Shown: positions 38,001 to 50,000 of the stretch, one piece after another
Layout: each line of letters begins with the position of its first letter
How positions within the stretch are numbered: position 1 is the first letter of the stretch
Origin: Gordionus sp. m RMFG-2023
Lineage: Eukaryota > Nematomorpha > Gordioida > Chordodea > Parachordodidae
Direction: 5' to 3'
Assembly: GCF_954871325.1 (NCBI RefSeq)
Contig: NC_088775.1
Span: 25,149,561 to 25,213,560 of the forward strand
Length of the DNA stretch: 64,000 nt
Notes under the pieces: model-generated
Told to the model about the DNA's origin: nothing
The model's database searches: none
The model's input: only the letters and a program-made list of their open reading frames with translations
Program-made: the position numbers and the translations under genes

Positions 38001-41000
38001 CATATTCGGTAAAAAAATATTTTAAATTTATTTGACATTATATCTTTGCACTCATCTTTTAAATAATTTAATACTTATTTATTACTTTACATTGATAGAA
38101 GCATTATTAACGTTTTATAGAATTTTTAAAACTAAAAAATAGTCTTCCAAGAGGATGAAATATTTACCTAGTCCATTATCTCATTTTTTTTTTGAATTAA
38201 GAAGGATTTATCTAAAAGCATATGATGTGAATGTTTTTTTTACTAAAAATTCTACTCATCTACATTTAAAATAAGGATATGAGAAAGTTGCGAAAAGATT
38301 ATCTTATTTTATAAATAAAACGAGATTAAATGTATAAGATGTTTTTTTTCGCCTACTTGGGTCATAAATTTAATAATAAATTAATTTTGGATTTAAATTA
38401 GAAATTTAATTTATAAAAAAGTATTTATAATCGTCAAATTGTAATAAATACAAATATTGGCGTTACTGCTCACCTTTGGCTAAAAACTATTAACTACCAA
38501 CAATTTTTTTAATATAATTTGTGTTTAATTTTCTCAAAACTATCTTTATAAATACATTGTTAAATCTGCAAAAATTAAAAATACTTTGTAGTTGCTTAGA
38601 AAAATTTGAACATAATCACAAATTACCTTTTTCTTAAATGTAGCTAATTATTTACTACTAATTACATTTAAAAACTGGACTAACTAAAAGTTAGTTCATA
38701 GTTTAATTACAAATGTAGTTAGCCACTGCCCAACCTTGACATAAATATGTTTATTTTTTAAAACAAAAATGTTTCTGAGTTGTTCGAATACTAATTAGAG
38801 ATAATGCAAATTTTTTTGAAAATGTCATTTTACATTTTTTTCCCCTTAATTTCCATGTTCTACACTCAGGATGAGATCCGCATGCACGACGACGATTCTC
38901 AGCAGATTCCCGACCTAGTCTCTGCAAACGGAGAGATATCTACCGAGTTAATGGTCGATCCTATTTTAACCCTATTTGAACGTGCTGTCAAAGACCGGCT
39001 CTGCGTGGACACATGGCTCGAATACGCTCAATACGCTGTGGGGCGAACTGGAACTATAGGAGTTAGTGGTGTAAGGGCAATACTCGAAGCTGGTCTCGCC
39101 CAAGCAGGGCTTCACGTTACCCAAGGGGCCCTAATATGGGACGCATACCGCGAGTTCGAGTCTGCCTTAGCTGACGGCTATGCTCAAGCCCTCGAAATTG
39201 CGATCCAACAAAGTAAATCTCTCCTACCCACCCGCGTTTTTTATTGCTCCTCGATCTCCGCCCCTCAATTTTGATGATTTTTTTATTTGTAAAAATTCAA
39301 ATATTTCAACCAATCTCAGGATTAAATACTTTTAAGGATTTATTATTAGCTTGATTAGACATTAGAAGAAAACTAGCATCTTTTTAGAGTTAGATCACCT
39401 TTCATAATGATCATTAACCAAAATTGGACGAAAAATAAATTGACTGAAAATTTTATAAGATTTTTTGTAGCGTCCAAAATTAAGCAAAATTATCTTCAAT
39501 GCTATATTTCATATTTTTACTATTAAAAATCAATTTTAACATGCAATAAGAAAATTTTTTATTTTATTAATATTTAAAAATGTGCTAATATAATATCTTA
39601 AGAATTATTTTAAAAAAAAATGCATGATTTGCAGAAACATAGTTTAGCATAAAGTAGGAGGATATTAAGGAACCAGGTCAAAATATTGGCAGGTTTTTTA
39701 TAGTAATTTTTAAATTTTTTATAGGGTATTGCTTTGCCCTGGTATACCACTCAAGGGTAAACAGTATTCTACATATTAATTAGACGCACTTTTGTTTAAA
39801 CCGGTTCCTGGAAATTTTAAAATGGGTTCTGGTTTTTAAAAATAGTAAGAGAGGGCCTGGTTACAATTCTTAAATTTCTCGTGTTAATCAAAGTTTTATT
39901 ATCACTTAAATATTTATCGCAGTAACTCAATTTACCCCGGCCTCAAGCCCATCCGAGGTGGAGTCTGCCACCAGCCCCCTCTCCATCGAATTATCGGCAC
40001 AAGATAAACGGGTTCTCTCGCTCTTTAAACGACAGTTGGCGGTCCCATTGCTCGGTATGGAGGCCACCCTAGGAGAATTCCAAACATGGTCTACTAAAAT
40101 GGGCCAGACTAATCGGCTGCCTCATCTATTACTAACCGAGACCGAAGCCACTGTGAAATGGGTTTTCGAGCCAGCCCAAGCCAAACTCGCCGAAATTTTG
40201 TCCTACGAGGACGCCGTTTTTACCGCCCGCCAAGCCATGCTTCAACTTTCCCCCGAACATTTCAATCACGAAGGTAACAATAGTATAGGGATAGGTGAAA
40301 TGGGGGACGAGGGATCCGTGGACGATAAAAGTTTAAATTTATTAAATTCATATTACAAAACCCGGATTACTCGTTGAAGATTTTTCTGATATATAATTTT
40401 TAAATTTATTTCTTGTGGGCAAAAATATGGGCATGTTGCTAAATAACTATGTATTTTATTTAACACAAAGATCGTGATTTTAAAATTAATTTAGGAAGGG
40501 TTATTTTATCGAGATTTTTTTCGGATTGCTTTGAGGAATTTTTCGAATTATGGACAGTAGTGCTAATGTATCACTAGGTTTATTTTAATACTTTTCCTCT
40601 TAGGAAAATGTTAGTCTTTGTTTTTTGTAATACGAGCCTTCCAAATATTTCTTTTATATACATCTGATACGCTTAAGTTAGCTGTGAATCCATTTCCAAC
40701 ACCATTTCCCTCTTAGTCTAGGTCTTTTTTTACCCATTTTTTTCTACCATTGTTATTTTCTTAACCCAGTCTCTGTCGTATTGCTAGAAACATTTTAGAC
40801 GTCTTCCATCCTTCCCCATCTTCGATCTCCTTCCATTTCAGATTTAATAACTATTTTAAACCACTTAAAATCTTCTTACTTTTAATTTTTTTTATTGTTT
40901 CTAACACTGTTTACTACGTGTTTATTAAATAAATTATACAATTTCCCCCTGATTATTTTTTTTACCAATTATTGGATCAATAAAGATATGTTAGAAAAGC

Positions 41001-44000
41001 TGCTATATATAAGAAACATGCGTGATTACTATTGTAGTTTTAACAGCAAGGATTGGCATCAGGCATTGTACTACAAGGAGGGGGGTATAATATTCAGCAA
41101 TAACACAAATTGCAAGAGGTAGGATTTTTTATCATAGTGTCTTGACTTTAGCATACCCCCATCTCCTGAATTTTATTGCTTCCAACTCTAAAAGTAAATT
41201 AAAACCTTTCTATAAGTTAAATCAAAATTGATTTACAAAAAATGGAATACAAATAAATTTATCTAAGAATTAATTGATTTCATTATGATAAAAAGTAATT
41301 AGCTACTCATAGCTTACTCTTAGAAAAGTATTAGGCTAGAGCTGTACCTAGAGAGAAAATATAATTGGTTTTTGCTTATATATTTTATCAATGCCTAATC
41401 TTATTAAACCTTTTGCCATTTCTCGTAGGGTTTAGCTGCTCATTTTTAATTGTTATATTTTTTCCCCAACATCTTTTCTTCCATACAAATTTTTTTACAG
41501 AATTTATAGACCGGACAGCTGACTTAGCAGAACGGTTAGAGCGAACCTCCCGTGACTTGCGTGATTGTTATCGTTCGTATATCCGATATGAGACGGAGGC
41601 TTGTTTTTCTTCCTCTACCCACTCTGGACTCAAGTTTAGAGTAATACCCTCCCGAGTGGCTTGCTTATACGAAAGAGCTTTATCGGACCGCCCTGGAGAT
41701 GCAGACTTGTGGCGTGGGTATATGACTTAATCGATATTTTCATAAGCAAAAAATAATTAGCAATTATTAAAGTTGCTCAGATATTTCATATTCATATAAT
41801 CTAATTATCTTAAGCCAATAAAATTAATAACTATCAAAGATTCGATTAAAAATATATCAGCTAAAAAATATTTGGATGGAATATTATACAATAATAATGT
41901 TTAATTATCAGATTATCGATTAATTATAAGTAAAGCAAGGAATGGGAACTAATATTTCAAATACCAAGTATTGGTAAGTTTAAAATCTGGGTATTGGTTA
42001 ATAAAACAAATTTTATAATTCTTGTTTTGGGTTTTTTCATAAAAATTGAAAGGATCTTCAGACTCATTTTTCTGGTATAAACCGTATTAAAATACAAGAA
42101 AAGGCATATTGTTTTTATAGAATACTTTCTTTTTTAGGATTAACACCAAGGATGTGAACCCGGATCCTGAACCCTCGTATTTTAGCTGAACCCGAACCCG
42201 GACCCTTTTTAAAAGTGGAGGGTCCAAGGGTTCTAGGTGTCATAAAAATTTTTAAAAATAATATTTTTTTAACTTTTTTTGTGGAATCATTTATTTTATC
42301 TTCACGTTTTTCTTTCAATTTTCTTCCTGGACTTCCATTTTATTTAGAGATTAATATCATTAGTGTAGGTAATAATATTTTATTATCTAAATTTATGCTA
42401 TGTTATAGAAATACATTGATTATTTTTAAAGTGAATTGTGTATTAATATTTTAATTTAAATGATAATGCACAACACGTTGGTCCTCAATTTTTATGATGC
42501 TAGAACGATTCTTAAGTCTGAAAGATTTCTTATTATAGGAGTATTTGAAGTCATTTTGTCGGAAGATGATTGGTGCCAAATAAAGGACCTTACTAGTGTA
42601 TTAGTTCCTTTAAAAATAACAATATTAAGATACAATCAGAACAATTATGTTTATTTGATTTTTATGGCATATGGATTGGATGCCGGTTAGATTTAGAAAA
42701 ATTTACAGTCCTTTTTATACGAAATATTAGAAAACATGGAAATTCGAGAGCAACAATATTTGCAAAATAGTGTTGTATACGCTTCTAGATATTTAGACCC
42801 TCGATATCAAGTTTTATTGAGTATTGAGCATAAACTGGCTAAAGACCATCTTAAGGATTTATGGCATAAGCAAAACTCCATTATTTACAATATATTGGAA
42901 GCTACGACAATACCTATTGGTTGTAGCGATAATAATAATAATGATTGCAACATTGATGATCTTGAAATTTTACTTTTAGATAAAGAAAAAAAAATCAAAT
43001 TATCTTCAGATAGAAAGGAAGATCAAAAAATGCCTATTGCATCTTTAATAGTAAAGTTCTCAGAAGTTAGGAGAATAAATAAGGATGTAAATATTTTAAA
43101 ATTCTGGGAAGAAAATTCTTTAATATATCCAGAATTATATATATCTTATCTAGAATCTGGATGGCTGAACCGTCAACACAAGCACAATAATTTTATAAAG
43201 ATAACTATCTATTTTAGGTAGAGGTAGAACGTGAATTTTCATCTTTAAAATATATTGTCTACTTTATGTGGAAATCTCAAGGATGATATTTTAGAAGATA
43301 TTATGATTGTGCGGTTGAATAAAACAATTTAAAATATAAATTATTTAATTTGTAAATTATGAATATGTATATATTGAAGTATAATAATAAATGAATGAAA
43401 AAAAATATTATTTTGAGTTATTATTTTTATGTTCCCTGAACCCGAACCCTGGACCCGGGTCCTTTTCAACTTTTATTCATGAACCCGGACCCTTTTTTTG
43501 TCGAAGGGTTCACATCCCTGATTAACACAAACACAACCTATAAAAATGAAATTTTAGCAATTATTTAAAACTTATATGCAAAATATTGTAAAATGGAGTA
43601 CATAAAAAATGTTCAGACTTTAAATCAAAAATTAATAATTATTTAAACTCAAGCAAGTAAATTGATTTAAATCTTGATTTTTATCCAGAAACATCTTTAA
43701 ATTAGAATCGTGCCAACCCTAATACTGGCTCTTTATCAGACCGGTACCGAGATAAATTTATCAAAAATGAATGAAAAATATTGATAAACCAGAATAGGAC
43801 TGGGCAAAAACAGGCCTAAATTCGGCAAATAGGTGGCAGGGAAAAAATCGTTACCATAAATGAAACATCTGGCAACCATGCTTGTACCGTAAGAAATCCA
43901 ATATTTTTGCTATCTTCAAAGTTTAGCTATATTTTCATAAAGAAATCCGAGACTCGGCTAAAAATAAATAATTACCTTATAGATACTATCAAAGAGTTTA

Positions 44001-47000
44001 AAAATATATTCTGTTGTATATACAATATGATTTTTTTTTTAAATTCTTACATTTTCATATCCTCATGTATATGATACAAAGAAACTTATATAGATATGAA
44101 AATTTACAAGATTAAAAGAAGAATTTTTCCTAAAGAATTAGTTAAAATAATGATTAATTAACATACGGCCTTGTAGATAATCACCTTCCAAAAAACCCAC
44201 ATTAGATATCTTCGATTTTTTCATTCCACCAAAAGTAAAAAAAAATATATTTGCTATCATCAAGGACAAAGTAATCAATTTGAGATGCCACTACATTATG
44301 TTACTTTGACTCCACCCCTTTGATGCCCAATTTTTTTAATTAGTAAAAAAAAATTGTAAATTCTTTATTTATATCAAATACCTGGAGGCCCTTAAGCCCA
44401 GCCATGATCCACGGGCCAGGCCGTATTTTAATTTTTTAAAATATACCTGGGCCAGTCTAAAATTTTGTTTAATCTGGATCAGGTCAGGCCGTATATTCGC
44501 TATTATTACTATAAAATTAAAAATAAATATAATATATTTTTAAAAAATCCGGGCCAGGCCTGATATTTTTTTTAAAAAAAACCCAGGCCAGTCCTATAAA
44601 AAATTTTTGAAAAAAAAAATCCTAGCCGGGCTGTGCAAATGTTACCTCTGCAGGTCTCTGATTTATATACCCCTTTAAATTTTTAGTTTCAATTTTATTT
44701 TACAATATATTTATAAAAAAAATAATGATTCCATTTGGCATCATACAAAAATTTATTAATAAAAATTTTCACATTATGAGAATTATTGTCAGATTGTATG
44801 TGCAGTTCAGTTTGTGTAAATAATATTGAGTATATTTCACTAATTAAATATATGGTTTAATATTGGTACTGTAAAGCAATCTAATTATTGGTCACCCCTT
44901 CCCCCCCCCCAATATTTTGGTGATTTTGTTTCCCAAAATGGACAATAATAATTACCAATTTAGTCAACCTATCTTTCTCATAAAAATAAAGAAACTAAAA
45001 TGATATGATTTTTTAGTTTGTTTAAGTTTTAAATATTTCATTTTTAGAAAGTTATCTATTCTATACAAAATTCAATAAATCCATTTTTTACATAGGTACG
45101 CCCACGATTTCTTTCTCCTCCGTTTGGACGATCCCCGTGCCTGCCGTCGAGTGGCTCTAAGGGGGGTTCGCAACTTCTTAGCTCCTCCTTCCGTTTCCTC
45201 CCGGTCTTCAGGGGCTGGTGGCGGCGGAACGGGTACAGCATTTGTACACTTGTGGACTTCCCTGCTCACTTGCCATGAGCGGGAGATCGATATGGATTTG
45301 TTTATAACCGAAGAGGTGAACTCTATCAGGGCATTTGGCGGAATGAGTGGTGCGACCGTTAACGGGGTAGGAATGATGGAGACTGGCGTAGAGATTTTGG
45401 ACCAGGCAAAGTTCTTTTCTTGGGATGCTTCCGACTTGATCGAATTTGTGAGCATTAAAACAAAACCTTTTTCTTTCTTATAGTTATAAATGTTATTCTA
45501 TCAATCCAAAATAAATCTTTGCTAGATTCCCAAATATAAATATGCTATAAATCTTGTAAATGATTATATTATATCCCCCAGATTACTGCTGGTCCCACTC
45601 ATTCAGCGAATCTTTTAAACCGTTGGACTTATCCGAAAGAATGGCTGAGTCTTGCTCTAAAATACGGTATCGAATTGCCTTCCCGATTGAAGCCCGACTA
45701 TTGGAATAAAAAATTACCCACAGGAGGTCGCGTTAGGGATTCCGCCGCTCGCGCTGCAAAGAACTCGGTTCACATTTTTATGTTCTATGCAGAGTTTTGC
45801 CGAAGACGATTGCATCTCTTGGGTATTTTCTAAAAAATTGATTCTTTATTTTTTAGATACCTTACAACAACGTTTAATTATTTTAAATCAAATACTTGCA
45901 ATCCAGGGGCTAAAATGATACATATGAAGAAATTATCAGGACCAATGGGAATTTTTTTTTAAATCCAGGGTGGGCTCTAAAAATTTGTTATCAAAAATAT
46001 AGTCACTAGAATTTAACCCAGACAAAAAAAGGTTCAGGATTTTAATATTTATCAAAAGACTTCAAATTTATGGGAATTAAATTTACAATAATATATAAGT
46101 TCTCATTCTGGTCTATAGAAATCTCTGATTAAAAATTTAAATCGATTCCAACTATACCGAATATCGGTTTGGTTAAGTTTGCGGTTAGGTTCATATAGGA
46201 ATAACGGTTTAAGATTTTCGTTCGATTCTTAAAAAATTATCATCGGTTTAGTTCCTTCACAACCTGGGTTGAACCCTTTCGATTCGATAACAAACTTATT
46301 AGAATTATGTAAAAAGAAGTACCTATCTTTTTAATTATTTTTATTTTATCACTATTATATTAAATACCAATAGCAAATAACACTTAATTATTGTTGCCCA
46401 TATAAATATACCTAAATTATTCGCTAAATAAAGTGATGATGGGTTAAAGCTATCAGTTTATTTCACAGTTGTTAACGCTCCTTTATAAAAGTAGCTAGCT
46501 TCCGCTCCTGCTCCTACCTTCTCGAAAGGAGCTAGCTCCCACTCCCGTTACTACATTTTTTAAAGGAGCTAGCTCCCGCTCTAAGTAATGTAGTGGCACT
46601 CCATAACTGCTCCTTTGATTTTCATTTTTTAGAAGGTATACTAAACAAAATCATATTTTTTTATCAAAAAGTTTTATTTATATTAAATGATCTATCAAAA
46701 TATTTATAACCTTTTATTAGCTTTTAAAAGTAATAAATTTTCTAAATTAGAATCTAACAAACATCTACGCCTCTCCCCTAAGACCTCTTTTGCAATACTA
46801 AATAGGCGCTCTACAGGAGCAACTAGAGGGAAGTGGGGTATTGTATTTTATAAAGATATTTTTTAATTCAGGGAATTTAACAAAAAGAGTAATTTTGGTA
46901 TTATTATTTGAAAAATATTTGTCCTCTTCCTGATGATCAATTTCATGGAATCCAAAAAAATCTTACAAATCATTTTGTATTAAAGAAAGATTTTTTACTT

Positions 47001-50000
47001 TTAGATGCTTTTTTAGATTGAAGCGGCTCACTTTTGAAAATTAAATAGTTTTATTTAAACACAAGAGGCATTAATTGCCCTTAAATTTGTTTGATCACTT
47101 GGATCAACATCTTTTAGAAGTTTAAAATATTTTTTATATGATGGAAATGGAAATTCGATTTCTTCATCTATAATCTCTAAATCCATAATATTCTAAAACT
47201 ATTTTTTATTATATATCTATAAAATGAATATTAATATGACTTACAAGATTTTCCAAAAGATTTTCAATATAAAAAGGAAAACTTGATTTTTAATATTTAA
47301 AATGATTAGATGAAAATCCAATATAAAACTCGGCTAAACATTTAATAATGGATAAATTTAAATAAAATAAAATTTCATTTTTATTGAATTTTAATTAACA
47401 ATTATTATTAATATTTATAAAATAATTTAATTTATACATTAAATTTAAATGAGCGGTGGAGCGGCGCTCCTCCACTCCAGCCTTAAAAGGAGCTAGCTCC
47501 CACTCCTCAATTCACGCTTAAAATTTTAAGCAAAAAAATCTTCTGAAGTTCAAAAAAATTTTTGAACATACTTTGAGAATTTTAAATTTTCTTTGTAAAT
47601 AAATCATTTTTGAGGAATTCTTTTGAGAATTTTATTATAAATAAACAATCTTTTAGGTGAAATCTTTTATAGTTGTTTTTATCATCTTTATAAAATTATC
47701 TATTTTTTGTATATTAAAAGAGGTGATTTTTTCTAAATAATTTTTTTAAAAATATTTAATTAAACTTTTTAGGTTATTTTATATGATCTTTTTAAGAAAA
47801 ATATTTGAATGTGACAATTGTCATATTCGTTATTTTTGAAATTTTTTGACACAAAAGAGTAAAATCATATTTATATTGTAAAGATGTTAAATTAGAAATT
47901 AAATGAAGATATTCCTTGAAAAAATGACAATTATTATAATCGGTATTTTTAAACATATTAGATTTTTTTTTTAACGCTAATGGGCAAAAATATGTATTTT
48001 TAACATGGTAAATTAAATTTCAATTAAGATGTAACATATAAAAGTGACAATTGTCATAACCGTTATTTTTAAAGTTTTTTTATTTTTTTTGATGCAAATG
48101 TGCAAAAATAAGTATTGCTAACATGTTAAATTAAGAATTTAGTGAAGTTGTACCATAGTTAAGTGACAATTATCATAATTGTTATTTTTAAAGTTTTTAA
48201 AATTTTGCCTTAAATGGGCTAAAATAAGTATTGCTAACATAATAAAACTTTAGTGAAGATGTACCTTAGATAAGTGACAATTGTCATGGTCGTTATTTTT
48301 AAAGTTTATTCAATTTTTTTGACGCAAATGGGTGTAAATATAAGTTGTAAACATGTTAAATTAAAATTTCAGTGAAGATGTACTATAGATAAGTGACAAT
48401 TGTCATAATAGTTATTTTTAAAGTTTTTTGTATTTTTTTGACGCAAATGGGTAAAAATATAGATTGTATACATGTTAAATTAAAATTTCATGAAGATGTA
48501 GCATAGAAAAGTGCCAATGGTCATATTTGTTATTTTTAAAGTTTTTTGATTTTTTTTGAGGAATGGGTTAAAATATAAATAAAACATGTTAAATTAAAAT
48601 TTCATGAAGATGTACCATAGAAAAGTGACAATTATCATAATCGTTATTTTAAGTTTTCAATTTTTATGACGCAAATGGGCAAAAATATAGATTGCTAACA
48701 TGTTAAAATAAAACTTTACTCAAGATGTATAGATAAGTGGCAATTGTCATAATTCTTTATTTTTGAATTTACCCAAATGGGTTAAAATATATTGTAAAAA
48801 TGTCAAGTTTAAATTTCATGAAGATGTACCATAGGAAAAAGTGGCAATTATCATAATCGTTATTTTAAAATTTTTTAATATTTTTTTTGAGAAATCATTC
48901 TAATATTTTTTAAAAATTTTATTGAAATAATTTAGTAAATCACAATCTTCATTCTTTAACTTTCTTATTATGAAATATGTGTTAGTACCATTTGGCGAAA
49001 CAAAAAAACAAATGGCAATTTTTATACTCATATCATTGTCCCTTTTATCCTGCTTAAAATTTGATAAAAATATGCAAATTGATTACTAAAAAGAGTTGTA
49101 ACTCATGTCAGATTCTAAACTTTTAATATATGGATTCACAATCTTATTCGTTTAATTAATAAATTTTAATTCTACATCTATTAAAATGTATAACCCTGCA
49201 TTCACAGTTAGCAAAAATTTTGTATACTTACTGCGAAATCGTGCTGAGTCTTAATCCAGGGTAAGATTTTTATGAAAAGAATTTAAAATCCATATATCAT
49301 GTTTACAATATATATTTTAACCCATTTACGTCAAAAATATTCAAAAACTTTAAAAATAACGATTATGACATTTGTCACTTTTCTATGCTACATCTTAATG
49401 AAATTTTAATTTAACATGTTTACAATCTATATTTTTACCCATTTACGTCAAAAACCTTTAAAAATAACGATTACGACAATTGCCACTTTTATATGGTACA
49501 TCTTAATTGAAATTTTAATTTAACATGTTAGCAAATACTTTCTTTTTGCCCATTTGCGTCAAAAAACTTTAAAAGTAACGATTACGACATTGTCACTTTT
49601 ATATGGTACATCTTAATTTAAAATTTATAACATGTTAAAAATACATATTTTGGCCCATTAGCGTCAAAAAATCTAATTTGTATAAAAATACCGATTATGA
49701 TATTGTTAGTTTTCCAATGAACAACTTCATTGAATTTATAATATCTTTACGATATAAATATTTTACCCTTTTGTGTCAAAAATGTTAAAAATTAACGAAT
49801 ATTACAAATGCCACATTAATATATTTTCGTTAATATAACATATAAAATAATATAAAAAAGTTTATTATAAATATTAAAATAAATATTTAGAAAAAATCAC
49901 ATCTTTTAATATAATTAAAAAATAGATAATTTTACAAAGATGATAAAAAAAATTAAAAGATTTCACCTAAAAGATTGTTTATTTATAATAAAATTCTCAA

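Larger units (their letters stand above)
26145..38869 (+). other. SART3: SART3 intron 2, 12.7 kb, transposon-filled
   Basis: GTGAGT to CACTCAG. It holds the elements listed at 27086-27887, 28095-33377, 34945-35818 and 36840-37135. The remaining stretches (26145-27077, 33560-34940, 35830-36440, 37140-38869) are AT-rich and I see no gene in them. A G run lies at 26936-26947. Confidence 0.8.
41718..45095 (+). other. SART3: SART3 intron 5
   Basis: GTATAT to ACATAG, 3378 bp. It contains the hAT at 42147-43520 and the MITE at 44375-44660. The rest is AT-rich, with a C run near 44895. Confidence 0.75.

Noticed and set aside
38804-38869. Upstream extension of SART3 exon 3 starting MQIFLKMSFYIFF
   Set aside because: It lies before a good polypyrimidine/CAG acceptor, and the phase-correct join to exon 2 restores a conserved motif.
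40274-40377. Open extension of SART3 exon 4 to a stop at 40375-40377
   Set aside because: A GTAACA donor at 40274 gives an in-phase join to exon 5 and continues the HAT alignment; the extension has no match.
45056-45455. Minus-strand open frames opposite SART3 exon 6
   Set aside because: They are shadows of the GC-rich exon; the + strand frame matches SART3 and has splice sites.
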